Below are positions 31,473 to 40,769 of a DNA stretch of 45,441 bases, piece after piece. A program made the translations under genes and the position numbers. The notes beneath the pieces were generated by a model. The model had not been told where the DNA came from. It was given only the letters and a program-made list of their open reading frames with translations, and searched no databases. Positions within the stretch are counted from its first letter, which is position 1, and every line of letters begins with the position of its first letter. Origin of the DNA: Prevotella sp. (GTDB lineage Bacteria > Bacteroidota > Bacteroidia > Bacteroidales > Bacteroidaceae); contig JAFWQE010000137.1 in the NCBI GenBank assembly GCA_017509155.1, positions 1 to 45,441 of the forward strand, in the 5' to 3' direction.

Positions 31473-34400
31473 ATGACATTTACGAATTTCATCAAACGCC
31501 CGGTGCTCTCGACGGTGATTTCCATCGTCATCGTGCTGCTGGGCTTCATTGGACTGGCCACGCTGCCTATTGAGCAGTATCCAGATATAGCACCGCCTAC
31601 GGTGGTTGTGTTCACCAGCTATCCTGGTGCCGACGCCGAGACGGTGAAGAACTCCGTGCTGGTGCCGCTGGAAGAGAGCATCAACGGTGTGGAAGGCATG
31701 GACTATCTTTCGTCGTCGGCATCGTCGGGTTCGGCGAGCATACAGGTGCTCTTCCGACAGGGCATGAACGCCGACATGTGTGCCGTCAACGTGCAGAACC
31801 GCGTGCAGCAGGCACTGGCATTGCTGCCTGCCGAGGTGACGCGCATCGGTGTGACGGTGATGAAGCGTCAGACCTCGCAGGTGATGATGTTCACCCTGAC
31901 GAGCGACGGTCGCTATGACGACAAGTTCCTGACCAACTATTCGAACATCAACATCGTGCCGGCCATCAAGCGTATTCAGGGCGTCGGCGACGTGCAGAGC
32001 CCAGGTGTGAAGACCTATTCGATGCGCATCTGGCTCAAGCCCGAGGTGATGAAGCAGTACAACCTGATGCCTTCCGACATCAGCGGCGTGCTTGCCGAGC
32101 AGAACATTGAGGCTGCGCCCGGTACATTTGGCGAACAGTCGAACGTGGCCTACGAGTATGCCATGCGCTACACAGGACGCCTGAAGACCGAAGAGGAGTT
32201 TGGCAACATCGTCATCTCGAGCGATGCCGACGGCAACACCCTGAAGCTGAAGGACGTGGCCAAGATAGAACTCGGCGGACTGCAGTATTCGGTGTCGATG
32301 AAGAACAACAACATCCCGTCGGTGATGGGCATGGTGCAGCAGATTGCCGGCTCAAACGCCAATGAGATTGCCGTGAACGTGAAGAAGGAACTCGAGGAGC
32401 AGGCCAAGCTGTTCCCGCCGGGAATGACCTACAAGATCAACTACGACGTGACCGAATTCCTGTACGCCTCCATCGAGGAGGTGGTGTTCACGCTCATCAT
32501 GACCCTCATTCTGGTGTTCCTCGTGGTGTACATCTTCCTGCAGGATTTCCGCTCTACGCTCATCCCGCTGATTGCAGTGCCCGTGTCGCTGATTGGTACT
32601 TTCTTCTTCCTGAAAGTGTTCGGGTTCTCCATCAACCTGCTGGTTCTGTCGGCCTTGCTCCTTGCCATCGCCATCGTGGTTGACGATGCCATCGTGGTGG
32701 TCGAGGCCGTTCATGCCAAGCTCGACCAGGGCTACAAGAGCTCGCTGACAGCATCCATCGACGCCATGAATGAAATCTCTGGCGCCATCATCTCCATTAC
32801 GCTCGTCATGGCCTCGGTGTTCATTCCCGTGTCGTTCATCGGCGGCACGAGCGGAACGTTCTATCGAGAGTTCGGTGTGACGATGGCTGTGAGCATCTTC
32901 ATCTCCGCCCTGAACGCCTTGACCTTGTCGCCCGCCCTGTGTGCCATCTTCCTGAAGCCGCACGACGAGAACGGAAATGAAGTGAAGATGTCGCGCATCG
33001 ACCGCTTCCACAAGTCGTTCAACGCAGCCTACGACAAAATTCTCGGCCGCTATAAGAAGGGTGTGGAGAAACTGGTGCGTAAGCCCATCGCCATCGGCAT
33101 AGCCGTCATCATCGGCATAGCCGTGCTTGCAGGAACCATGCTCACGACGAAGACCGGACTGGTGCCCAGCGAAGACACCGGTACGCTCTTCTGCACCATC
33201 AGCATGCCGCCGGCAACATCGGTGGCACGCACCACACAGGTCATCAATCAGGTGGACTCCATCCTGGGAGCCAATCCGGCCATCCAGAGCCGTGAGCAGA
33301 TACAGGGCTACAACTTCATAGCCGGAGCCGGATCAGACCAGGCTACGTTTATCATCAAGCTGAAGCCCTTCGAGGAGCGCCAGAAAGGCTTCTGGTGGAA
33401 GCTCTCCGGGCTGTGGCAGGGCGACGGTATCTACCGTTTCCTGGTCAATCCCTACGACGCCAACTCGGTGCTCGGGCTCATCTACAAGCAGACGGCCGCC
33501 ATCAAGGACGCCCAGATCCTGGCCTTCTCGCCGCCTATGATTCCGGGCTTCTCGGCCAACAGCGGCGTGTCGCTCGTGATGCAGGACCGAACCGGAGGTA
33601 GCCTGAGCCGCTTCTTTGAGATTACAAAGGATTATCTGGCTGAGCTCAACAAGCGGCCGGAGATACAGATGGCCCAGACATCCTACAACCCGAACTACCC
33701 GCAGTACATGATCCATGTTGACGTGGCCAAGTGTAAGCAGTCGGGCATTTCCCCGCAAACGATACTGACCACCCTTCAGGGATACTACGGCGGACTCTAC
33801 GCCTCCAACTTCAATGCCTACGGTAAACTCTACCGTGTGATGGTGCAGGGCGACCCCTCTACGCGCATGACGCCGGAGTCGCTCAACAGCGTCTACGTGA
33901 GAACGCCCCACGGCATGTCGCCTATTCAGGAATACTGCAAGCTGGAACGCGTGTACGGTCCTTCGAACATCAACCGCTTCAACCTGTTCACCTCTATCAA
34001 CGTGACCGCCACCGTGGCCGACGGCTATTCGTCGGGTGAGGCCATCAAGGCGTGCGAAGAGGTGGCGTCGCAGGTGCTGCCTGCGGGCTACACCTACGAC
34101 TATTCAGGTCTGACACGTTCGGAGGCAGCGTCGAGCAACTCCACGGCCCTCATCTTCGTGCTCTGCTTCATCTTCATCTACCTCATCCTTTCTGCACAGT
34201 ATGAGAGCTACATCCTGCCGCTGGCCGTTGTGCTCTCCGTGCCGTTCGGACTGGCAGGTGCCTTCCTCTTTACGATACTCTTCGGCCACTCCAACGACAT
34301 CTACATGCAGATTTCGCTCATCATGCTGATTGGTCTGCTGGCAAAGAACGCCATCCTGATTGTGCAGTTCGCCCTGGAGCGCCGACAGACGGGTATGGCC

Positions 34401-34727
34401 ATCTCGTGGTCGGCCGTGCTCGGTGCTGCCGCCCGTCTGCGTCCTATCCTCATGACGTCGCTGGCCATGATTATCGGTCTGCTGCCCATGATGTTCGCTT
34501 CGGGTGTGGGAAAGAACGGAAACCAGACGCTCGGCGCAGCTGCCGTGGGCGGCATGCTCATCGGAACGCTGCTGCAGATCTTCGTGGTGCCCACGCTGTT
34601 TGTCATCTTCCAGTCGCTTCAGGAGAAGATCAGTCCGATGAAGTTCGAGGACGAAGACAACCAGGATGTGGCAGCCGAACTGGCCCAGTATGCTCATCGT
34701 CCCGTGGAATATAAAGTGGAACAATGA
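31473..34727 (+). CDS. RND multidrug efflux permease (HAE1, AcrB-like)
   Basis: 1084 residues. The start MTFTNFIKRPVLSTVISIVI is typical of the HAE1 family. Twelve membrane helices in the 1+5 / 1+5 pattern are evident, with two large periplasmic loops. The proton-relay pair is in IAIVVDDAIVVVEAVH (about residue 405), and the second half has GLLAKNAILIVQFALE. Drug/proton antiport of the AcrB type is expected, with the adaptor upstream and the channel 59 bases downstream. Length is slightly over the usual 1030-1050 because of a polar C-terminal tail. The call is firm; substrates are unknown. Confidence 0.96.
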   Translation: MTFTNFIKRPVLSTVISIVIVLLGFIGLATLPIEQYPDIAPPTVVVFTSYPGADAETVKNSVLVPLEESINGVEGMDYLSSSASSGSASIQVLFRQGMNADMCAVNVQNRVQQALALLPAEVTRIGVTVMKRQTSQVMMFTLTSDGRYDDKFLTNYSNINIVPAIKRIQGVGDVQSPGVKTYSMRIWLKPEVMKQYNLMPSDISGVLAEQNIEAAPGTFGEQSNVAYEYAMRYTGRLKTEEEFGNIVISSDADGNTLKLKDVAKIELGGLQYSVSMKNNNIPSVMGMVQQIAGSNANEIAVNVKKELEEQAKLFPPGMTYKINYDVTEFLYASIEEVVFTLIMTLILVFLVVYIFLQDFRSTLIPLIAVPVSLIGTFFFLKVFGFSINLLVLSALLLAIAIVVDDAIVVVEAVHAKLDQGYKSSLTASIDAMNEISGAIISITLVMASVFIPVSFIGGTSGTFYREFGVTMAVSIFISALNALTLSPALCAIFLKPHDENGNEVKMSRIDRFHKSFNAAYDKILGRYKKGVEKLVRKPIAIGIAVIIGIAVLAGTMLTTKTGLVPSEDTGTLFCTISMPPATSVARTTQVINQVDSILGANPAIQSREQIQGYNFIAGAGSDQATFIIKLKPFEERQKGFWWKLSGLWQGDGIYRFLVNPYDANSVLGLIYKQTAAIKDAQILAFSPPMIPGFSANSGVSLVMQDRTGGSLSRFFEITKDYLAELNKRPEIQMAQTSYNPNYPQYMIHVDVAKCKQSGISPQTILTTLQGYYGGLYASNFNAYGKLYRVMVQGDPSTRMTPESLNSVYVRTPHGMSPIQEYCKLERVYGPSNINRFNLFTSINVTATVADGYSSGEAIKACEEVASQVLPAGYTYDYSGLTRSEAASSNSTALIFVLCFIFIYLILSAQYESYILPLAVVLSVPFGLAGAFLFTILFGHSNDIYMQISLIMLIGLLAKNAILIVQFALERRQTGMAISWSAVLGAAARLRPILMTSLAMIIGLLPMMFASGVGKNGNQTLGAAAVGGMLIGTLLQIFVVPTLFVIFQSLQEKISPMKFEDEDNQDVAAELAQYAHRPVEYKVEQ

Positions 34728-34786
34728 CCTGTCGTGGTTCATGGTTCATGATTCATCGTTAACAGTTGAATGAAGCATTAAGCAAT

Positions 34787-36169
34787 ATGAAAAAGAACAT
34801 CATCATTCTGGCGCTTGCACTGCTCACCCTGAGCAGTTGCAAGACGCTGTACACGAAATACGAACGTCCCGACGTGAACACCAAGGGTCTGGTGCGTGAT
34901 CCGCTGAGCCTTACAGACACGCTGGCCGTAAGAGACACCGCCAGCTTCGGCAATCTGCCCTGGCGACAGGTGTTCACCGACCCGCAGCTGCAGTCGCTCA
35001 TTGAGACCGGACTGAGGCAGAACGCAGACCTGCTGAACGCCGCCCTCAGCGTGAAGATGGTTGAAGAGCAGCTGCGCGTAGCCAAGCTGGCCTTCCTGCC
35101 CGGCATCACCTTCACTCCGCAGGGAACCATTTCCTCGTGGGACTACGGCAAGGCAACGAAATCATACTCGCTGCCCGTCACCGCCAGCTGGAACGCCGAC
35201 CTCTTTGGCAACCTGCTCAACCAGAAACGCAGTGCTCAGATGGCACTCCTCGCCACGAAAGACTATCAGGTGGTGGTGAAGACCAACATCGTTTGCAACG
35301 TGGCCAACCTCTACTATACGCTCCTCATGCTCGACCGTCAGCTTGAGATTCTCGGCGACATGGGCAACCTGACCAAGGACACCTGGGAGAAGATGCAGAT
35401 CATGAAGGAGTCGCGCATCGGCTATCGCTCGACAGCTGTGCAGAGCGCCGAGGCCAACTACCTGAGTGTGGAGGCGCAGAAAGCCGACCTGAAGCGCCAG
35501 ATACGCGAAGTGGAGAACTCGCTGAGCCTGCTCATCGGTCAGCCTGCGCAGACCATTGCCCGCGGCAAACTTGAGAACCAGTCGCTGCCGCAGTCATTCT
35601 CTGCAGGCGTACCCCTGCAGTTGCTCAACAACCGCGCCGACGTGCACGCTGCAGAAATGCAGCTGGCCCAGTGTTTCTATGACATCAACACCGCCCGCAG
35701 CCGCTTCTATCCCAGCATCACTATATCGGGCACCGGCGCCTTCACCAACAACAATGGCCTGGTGAATCCCGGCAAGATGCTATGGAGCGCAGTGGGAAGT
35801 CTCGTGCAGCCGATCTTCCAGCACGGACAGATAACGGCAGGACTGCGTGTGGCCGAGATGCAGTATCAGCAGGCCTTCAACAGTTGGCAGAACGCCGTTC
35901 TGAAGGCTGGCAGCGAGGTGAGCAACGCCCTCGTGCTCTACAATTCCAGCGCTGAGAAAAGCGAAATTGAGGGCCAGCAGATAGAAGTCCTCAAACGCAA
36001 CGTGGAAGATACCAAGTCGCTCATGGCCAGTTCGGGCAGCACCTACCTTGAAGTTATCCAGGCACAGAGCTCGCTGCTCAGCACGCAGCTCTCAAAGGTT
36101 GCCGACGATTTCTACAAGATGCAGGCCGTGGTCAACCTCTATCAGGCACTTGGCGGAGGAGCAAAATAA
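34787..36169 (+). CDS. Outer-membrane efflux channel lipoprotein (OprM/NodT family)
   Basis: 460 residues from the ATG at 34787; an upstream ATG at 34766 would add seven residues before the signal. The lipobox is LLTLSSC (Cys about 18), followed by KYERPDVNTKG. Two repeated TolC-type halves follow, with the first at about 60-250 (LPWRQVFTDPQLQSLIETGL, DYGKATKSYSLPVTASWNAD) and the second at about 270-455 (LLNNRADVHAAEMQLAQCFY, RSRFYPSITISGTGAF). As a trimer it forms the outer-membrane duct of the pump. It closes the operon; repeated TTCATG and GAGAAATG microrepeats flank it at 34736-34760 and 36173-36196. Confidence 0.94.
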   Translation: MKKNIIILALALLTLSSCKTLYTKYERPDVNTKGLVRDPLSLTDTLAVRDTASFGNLPWRQVFTDPQLQSLIETGLRQNADLLNAALSVKMVEEQLRVAKLAFLPGITFTPQGTISSWDYGKATKSYSLPVTASWNADLFGNLLNQKRSAQMALLATKDYQVVVKTNIVCNVANLYYTLLMLDRQLEILGDMGNLTKDTWEKMQIMKESRIGYRSTAVQSAEANYLSVEAQKADLKRQIREVENSLSLLIGQPAQTIARGKLENQSLPQSFSAGVPLQLLNNRADVHAAEMQLAQCFYDINTARSRFYPSITISGTGAFTNNNGLVNPGKMLWSAVGSLVQPIFQHGQITAGLRVAEMQYQQAFNSWQNAVLKAGSEVSNALVLYNSSAEKSEIEGQQIEVLKRNVEDTKSLMASSGSTYLEVIQAQSSLLSTQLSKVADDFYKMQAVVNLYQALGGGAK

Positions 36170-36311
36170 CGGGAATGAGAAATGAGCAATGAGAAATGCC
36201 GATGTTTCCTGTGTGCATCACTGTAGGACTTTTGTCCTCACATACAGATTGATGCAGCGGGCTCATCGTGAATCATTGCAAATTACAAATATCTAATAAA
36301 AAGAAAGAGTT

Positions 36312-37094
36312 ATGGCAAGCGAAATAAGTCCAAGAGCCGAAATCAGCCCCAGGGCGAAAATAGGCAACAACTGCAAGATCTTCCCCTTCGTCTATATCGA
36401 GGACGATGTGGAGATTGGCGACAACTGCATCATCTTCCCCTTCGTCAGCATCCTCAGCGGAACGCGCATGGGCGGACACAACAAGATTCACCAGGGTTCG
36501 GTCATCGGTGCGCTGCCACAGGACTTTGACTTCACTGGAGAAAAGTCGGAGTGCATCATTGGCCACAATAACATCATCCGCGAGAACGTGGTCATCAACC
36601 GTGCCACCCACAACGGCGGGAAGACCATCATCGGAAACGACAACTTCCTGATGGAAGGCTCCCACATCTCCCACGACACCCATGTGGGCGACCAGTGTGT
36701 GTTTGGCTATGGCACCAAGATTGCAGGCGACTGCGAGATTGGCAACGGTGTCATCTTCTCGAGCAGTGTCATCGAGAATGCCGGAACGCGTGTGGGCGAG
36801 GGGGCCATGATTCAGGCCGGCACCGCCTTCTCGAAAGACGTTCCGCCCTACATCATCGCTGGTGGCTCGCCAGTGTGCTATGGTGGCGTGAACACCACGA
36901 TGTGCCGCGCATACGGCATTGATGAGAAGGTGCTCAAGCACATCGCCAATGCCTATCGTCTGGTATTCCATGGGCAGACGAGCGTCTTCGATGCCGTCAA
37001 CCAGATAAAAGACCAGGTGCCCGACAGCGTGGAAATACGCAACATCACCTCGTTTATTGAGGCCACTAAGAAAGGCATCATCAGCAAACTCTGA
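36312..37094 (+). CDS. lpxA: LpxA-like acyl-ACP--UDP-N-acetylglucosamine O-acyltransferase paralogue
   Basis: 260 residues of left-handed beta-helix hexapeptide repeats (residues about 5-185) and the LpxA C-terminal helical part (IANAYRLVFHGQTSVFDAV). LpxA adds the first acyl chain in lipid A synthesis. The catalytic-base His is kept (H121 in SHISHD, E. coli H125). By hand alignment the following His and His-Gln positions of E. coli LpxA (H144, H160-Q161) read Asp and Asn-Ala here (IAGD, VIENAG). The gene stands alone, not with lpxC/fabZ, so it may be a second copy with changed specificity. A long hairpin follows the stop. Confidence 0.82.
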   Translation: MASEISPRAEISPRAKIGNNCKIFPFVYIEDDVEIGDNCIIFPFVSILSGTRMGGHNKIHQGSVIGALPQDFDFTGEKSECIIGHNNIIRENVVINRATHNGGKTIIGNDNFLMEGSHISHDTHVGDQCVFGYGTKIAGDCEIGNGVIFSSSVIENAGTRVGEGAMIQAGTAFSKDVPPYIIAGGSPVCYGGVNTTMCRAYGIDEKVLKHIANAYRLVFHGQTSVFDAVNQIKDQVPDSVEIRNITSFIEATKKGIISKL

Positions 37095-37141
37095 ACCATA
37101 CGTCGTGAGCCTTTCCGAAGCATCCAGACGAATAGGCACAC

Positions 37142-37195
37142 AAGACGAAGACATCCCGCCGGAGAAATGGTCTCACAGCGGGATGTCTTCGTCTT
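37142..37195. terminator. Hairpin after lpxA
   Basis: A perfect 18-bp stem (37142-37159 with 37178-37195) closes an 18-base loop. It has no long T run, so it may act as a weak terminator or an mRNA-stabilising 3' hairpin. Confidence 0.6.
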
Positions 37196-37255
37196 CATAT
37201 ATGAGTCTGTATAGGCGGCCATTGTCGGTCATCCGACATCCAACTCATATTTCTG

Positions 37256-37311
37256 CGCCAAATAAAATGAGTTTATTTGGCGAGAAAACTCAGTTTTTCT
37301 GCCAAATAAAT
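37256..37311. repeat. Inverted repeat and CTGCCAAATAAAT copy
   Basis: CGCCAAATAAA (37256-37266) and TTTATTTGGCG (37272-37282) form a perfect 11-bp hairpin with a five-base loop. CTGCCAAATAAAT follows at 37299-37311 and is the same 13-mer found at 15066-15078. It lies near the 3' end of the leftward Lys/Thr-rich gene and could serve as its terminator. Confidence 0.55.
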
Positions 37312-37381
37312 TCAGTGGGCTTTTCTTTCAAATGCGAGATGCATCGTTTACAAGACTCCAGAATGGATGGAAAGAGCGCAT

Positions 37382-37729
37382 TTACTTCTTGCCAAATCCC
37401 AGTTTCTCCTTCAGCCAGTCAGTAATCGACTTGCCCACTTTTCGCTCAATGCCCGCCTCGGTGGTTGGGATTCCCGTCTTCTTTGTAAACTTCCGTTTCA
37501 GTTTTGTAATACCGAGGAACTCCTTCCAGCTGAAACGCACCGAGAGGCCGGGAATGCCTGTCTTGGTATATTTCTTGGAAGAGGAACGGCTTGTTGACGA
37601 GGTCTTGCGCGTGGTGCTCTTCTTGGTGGTCGACTTCTTTGTCGTCGACTTCTTGGTGGCAGATCTTGTCGTCGACTTCGCGGCGTCAAACTGCTCTTCT
37701 GGAATGTTTGTAGTGTCGAGAATTGACAT
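37382..37729 (-). CDS. Small basic protein with Lys-Ser-Thr repeats
   Basis: 115 residues, unrecognised. After a short acidic start (MSILDTTNIPEEQFDAAK) comes a repeat region (TKKSTTKKSTTKKSTTRK at about 25-42) and a Ser-rich stretch, then a folded-looking basic C-terminal part (TGIPGLSVRFSWKEFLGITK, WLKEKLGFGKK). The repeat resembles the Lys-rich tails of histone H1-like bacterial proteins, so nucleic-acid binding is possible but unproven. It is divergent from aroA, and their promoters overlap. The gene is bounded on its 3' side by hairpins at 37256-37282. Confidence 0.65.
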   Translation of the reverse strand: MSILDTTNIPEEQFDAAKSTTRSATKKSTTKKSTTKKSTTRKTSSTSRSSSKKYTKTGIPGLSVRFSWKEFLGITKLKRKFTKKTGIPTTEAGIERKVGKSITDWLKEKLGFGKK

Positions 37730-37756
37730 ATCTAAATCTTAAATTATGCTATTTGG

Positions 37757-37790
37757 TTGCGAAGTTAAGAAATAATTCGTACATTTGCAA
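37757..37790. promoter_or_regulatory. Overlapping divergent promoters of aroA and the basic protein gene
   Basis: Plus strand: TTG (37757-37759), 20 bases, TACATTTG (37780-37787) for aroA. Minus strand: TTG (complement of 37788-37790), 20 bases, TAACTTCG (complement of 37760-37767), one mismatch, for the basic protein gene. The two share the same 34 bases, so RNA polymerase could use only one at a time. Confidence 0.5.
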
Positions 37791-37840
37791 TATAATTGAC
37801 AAAAAATCACGTAGAACACGATTTGTCGTATTCAAAAAAG

Positions 37841-39103
37841 ATGGAAAACAACCTACAATATAGGCTCTTTGCGCCAGAAAAACTCGACTGCGTGGTGGAG
37901 CTTCCGGCCTCCAAGAGCATCAGCAATCGTGCACTCATCATTAATGCCCTGCTCACAGGGCGTCAGCCAGGCGACGAATTGCAGAACCTAAGCGACTGCG
38001 ACGACACCGAGGTCATTGTGCGTGCGCTGACAGACATGCCCGAAGTCATCGACATAGGTGCCGCCGGAACCGCCATGCGTTTCATGACTGCCTACTTGAG
38101 CACACGCGACGGCGAGACCCACATTCTCACCGGCAGTGAGCGAATGAAGCACCGACCCATCGGCGTGCTGGTGGACGCGCTGCGCCGACTGGGTGCAGAG
38201 ATAGAATATGAAGGACAGGAAGGCTTCCCCCCGCTGCGCATCACAGGCCATCACCTCGAAGGCGGCACCATCGAGATGAGGGGCGATGTCAGCTCACAGT
38301 TCATCTCGGCACTGCTGCTCATCGGTCCCATGCTGAAGCAGGGACTCAAGCTTGTGCTCACCGACCGCATCATCTCGCGGCCCTATATCGACCTGACCAT
38401 CCATACCATGCACGATTTTGGCGGACGAGTGGAGTGGACTGATGTAGACACCATCACCGCAGAGCCAAGCGGCTATCAACCACGCAACTACCTCATTGAG
38501 AACGACTGGAGCGCCTCCAGCTACTGGTACGAAATGCTGGCCCTGATGAAAGACACTGGACTGGGATTGCAACTCACTGGTCTGGCCAATGCGTCGCGGC
38601 AAGGTGATTCTGTCGTGCGCTACATGTTCACCATGTTGGGTGTGCGCACTGTGTTCGGCACTACCGAGCAGGGCGTTCCAACGCTGGTGACGCTGAAGAA
38701 GACGCCTCTGCTGCCGCCACGCCTCGACTATGACTTCATCGACCAGCCCGATCTGGCGCAGACGTTGGTGGTGAGCTGTGCTCTGCTCAACATTCCGTTC
38801 CGCTTCACTGGGCTCGGTTCGCTGCGCATCAAAGAGACCGACCGCATAGAGGCCCTCAAGCATGAGATGCAGAAACTGGGCTTTGTGCTTGAAGACGAGG
38901 AGGCTGCGCTCAGCTGGAACGGTGAGCGTTGCGAGCCGACGCTTCAGCCCATCGACACCTATCAGGACCACCGCATGGCCATGGCCTTTGCTCCCGCTTG
39001 CATCCGTTTCCCGGGACTGCGCATCAATGACCCGCAAGTGGTGAGCAAGTCGTATCCCCGTTTCTGGGACGATTTGAGGGCAGCAGGCTTCACCATCGAG
39101 TAG
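37841..39103 (+). CDS. aroA: 3-phosphoshikimate 1-carboxyvinyltransferase (EPSP synthase)
   Basis: 420 residues from the ATG at 37841; a TTG at 37796 in frame is too close to the promoter. The start carries LPASKSISNRALI with the substrate-binding Lys-Ser; then IDIGAAGTAMRFMTAYLS, GSERMKHRPIGVLVDALR, DVSSQFISALLL, and near the end LRIKETDRIEAL and DTYQDHRMAMAFA, all EPSP synthase signatures. The enzyme joins phosphoenolpyruvate to shikimate 3-phosphate on the way to chorismate. The glycine-rich loop has GAAGTAMR (Ala where many enzymes have Asn), as in other Bacteroidetes forms I recall. It appears monocistronic. Confidence 0.94.
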   Translation: MENNLQYRLFAPEKLDCVVELPASKSISNRALIINALLTGRQPGDELQNLSDCDDTEVIVRALTDMPEVIDIGAAGTAMRFMTAYLSTRDGETHILTGSERMKHRPIGVLVDALRRLGAEIEYEGQEGFPPLRITGHHLEGGTIEMRGDVSSQFISALLLIGPMLKQGLKLVLTDRIISRPYIDLTIHTMHDFGGRVEWTDVDTITAEPSGYQPRNYLIENDWSASSYWYEMLALMKDTGLGLQLTGLANASRQGDSVVRYMFTMLGVRTVFGTTEQGVPTLVTLKKTPLLPPRLDYDFIDQPDLAQTLVVSCALLNIPFRFTGLGSLRIKETDRIEALKHEMQKLGFVLEDEEAALSWNGERCEPTLQPIDTYQDHRMAMAFAPACIRFPGLRINDPQVVSKSYPRFWDDLRAAGFTIE

Positions 39104-39142
39104 TTTTTGCGGAAAAAATGCCGCTTTCTCGCGCTTTTTCCG

Positions 39143-39150
39143 TAATTTTG
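39143..39150 (+). promoter_or_regulatory. -7 box of the CCA-adding enzyme gene
   Basis: TAATTTTG lies about 107 bases before the start codon. The leader just after it can form a hairpin (CCCCA at 39154-39158 region with TGGGG near 39176). No clear -33 box. Confidence 0.4.
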
Positions 39151-39257
39151 CAGCCCCAACGGCAGCTATGCAGCCATGGGGTTGCGACAAAGGTGCACCT
39201 ACATCCCAGAAAACCAAGGGAAAACGATGCACGAATGAAACATGAAACAAGGAAACA

Positions 39258-40769
39258 ATGGTGTTATATTCAGATAGCGAACTGGCCCAGATACTCGACA
39301 AGGAAGTCTTCCACCTGGTGGGCGACGCTGCCGATGCGCTCGGCGTGGAGTGCTATGTAGTGGGCGGCTATGTGCGCGACATCTTCTTGCAGAGGCCTTC
39401 CAACGACATCGACGTTGTGGTTGTGGGCAGTGGCATCGAGGTGGCCAAGGAGGTAAAAAGGCGTCTGGGACGAAAGGCACACCTGAGCGTGTTCAAGAAC
39501 TTCGGCACGGCTCAGGTGAAACAAGGCGACATGGAACTGGAATTCGTGGGAGCGCGCCGCGAGAGCTACAGCCACGACTCACGGAAACCCATCGTGGAAG
39601 ACGGCACTTTGGAAGACGACCAGAATCGCCGCGACTTCACCATCAACGCCTGCGCCATCTGCCTGAACCGCCAGCGCTTCGGTGAACTGGTGGACCCCTT
39701 CGACGGCATCTACGACATGGAAGACGGCATCATCCGCACCCCGCTCGACCCCGATGTCACCTTCTCTGACGACCCGTTGCGCATGTTGCGCTGCGTGAGG
39801 TTCGCCACCCAGCTGCGTTTTGACATAGAGCCCGAGACCTTTGACGCACTGGGACGCAACGCAGAGCGGCTCCGCATCATCAGCGGGGAGCGCATCAGTG
39901 AGGAATTGAACAAAATCATGCGTTGCTCGCATCCCAGTATCGGCTTCGACTATCTGTACCGTTCAGGCCTGCTGGCCATCATTCTTCCCGAGCTCGTGGC
40001 ACTCGACAATGTGGCCACGCAGAACGGACGAGCCCACAAAAACAATTACTACCACACGATGGAAGTGCTCGAAAACGTGTGCCGTGCCACTGCCAATCCC
40101 GCTCCCGAAGACCAGGAGCGCGTGCTTTGGCTGCGCTGGGCCGCCCTGCTCCATGACATCGGCAAGATGAAAGTGCGACGCTGGGACCCGGCCATCGGGT
40201 GGACTTTCCACAACCACAACTATGTAGGCGCGAAGATGGTGCCGCAGATTTTCCGGCGACTGAAACAGCCGCTCGACATGAAAATGAAGTATGTGCAGAA
40301 GCTCGTTGACCTGCACATGCGGCCCATTGTGATAGCCGATGAGGTGGTCACCGACAGTGCCGTGCGCCGTCTGCTCAACGATGCCGGCGACGATATTGAC
40401 GACCTGATGACGCTTTGTGAGGCTGACATCACCAGCAAAAACGAAGGGAGAAAGAAGCATTTTCTGGAAAACTTCCGCGTGGTGCGTGAAAAACTGGCGG
40501 ACCTGAAGGAGAAAGACTACAAGCGGTTGCTGCAGCCTGTGATTGATGGCAACGAAATCATGCAGCTCTTCAACCTGCAGCCGTCGCGCGAGGTTGGCGA
40601 ACTGAAAAAGGCACTCAAGGACGCTGTGCTTGACAATCTGGTGGCCAACGAGCGCGAGCCCCTCATGCAGCTGCTCATAGAAAAAGCCTCAATGATGGGA
40701 CTCTCGCCTGTAGATGGCGGGGCAAAGAACAGCCAGCCTGCCGAAGCTATTCCTTCTGACGCTTCCTGA
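39258..40769 (+). CDS. cca: CCA tRNA nucleotidyltransferase with HD domain
   Basis: 503 residues. The class II nucleotidyltransferase head has YVVGGYVRDIFL (GG at 36-37) and the metal-binding D50-I-D52 in NDIDVVVVG, then RRDFTINA, DPLRMLRCVRFATQL and ISGERISEELNKI. An HD phosphohydrolase-type domain follows (H299-D300 in LLHDIGK, plus HNHNYVGAK). The enzyme adds or repairs the 3' CCA of tRNA, which fits the tRNA-Lys gene here lacking an encoded CCA. A poly(A) polymerase role is less likely in this phylum. Its last 23 bases overlap the 3' end of the opposite-strand lipoprotein gene. Confidence 0.93.
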   Translation: MVLYSDSELAQILDKEVFHLVGDAADALGVECYVVGGYVRDIFLQRPSNDIDVVVVGSGIEVAKEVKRRLGRKAHLSVFKNFGTAQVKQGDMELEFVGARRESYSHDSRKPIVEDGTLEDDQNRRDFTINACAICLNRQRFGELVDPFDGIYDMEDGIIRTPLDPDVTFSDDPLRMLRCVRFATQLRFDIEPETFDALGRNAERLRIISGERISEELNKIMRCSHPSIGFDYLYRSGLLAIILPELVALDNVATQNGRAHKNNYYHTMEVLENVCRATANPAPEDQERVLWLRWAALLHDIGKMKVRRWDPAIGWTFHNHNYVGAKMVPQIFRRLKQPLDMKMKYVQKLVDLHMRPIVIADEVVTDSAVRRLLNDAGDDIDDLMTLCEADITSKNEGRKKHFLENFRVVREKLADLKEKDYKRLLQPVIDGNEIMQLFNLQPSREVGELKKALKDAVLDNLVANEREPLMQLLIEKASMMGLSPVDGGAKNSQPAEAIPSDAS

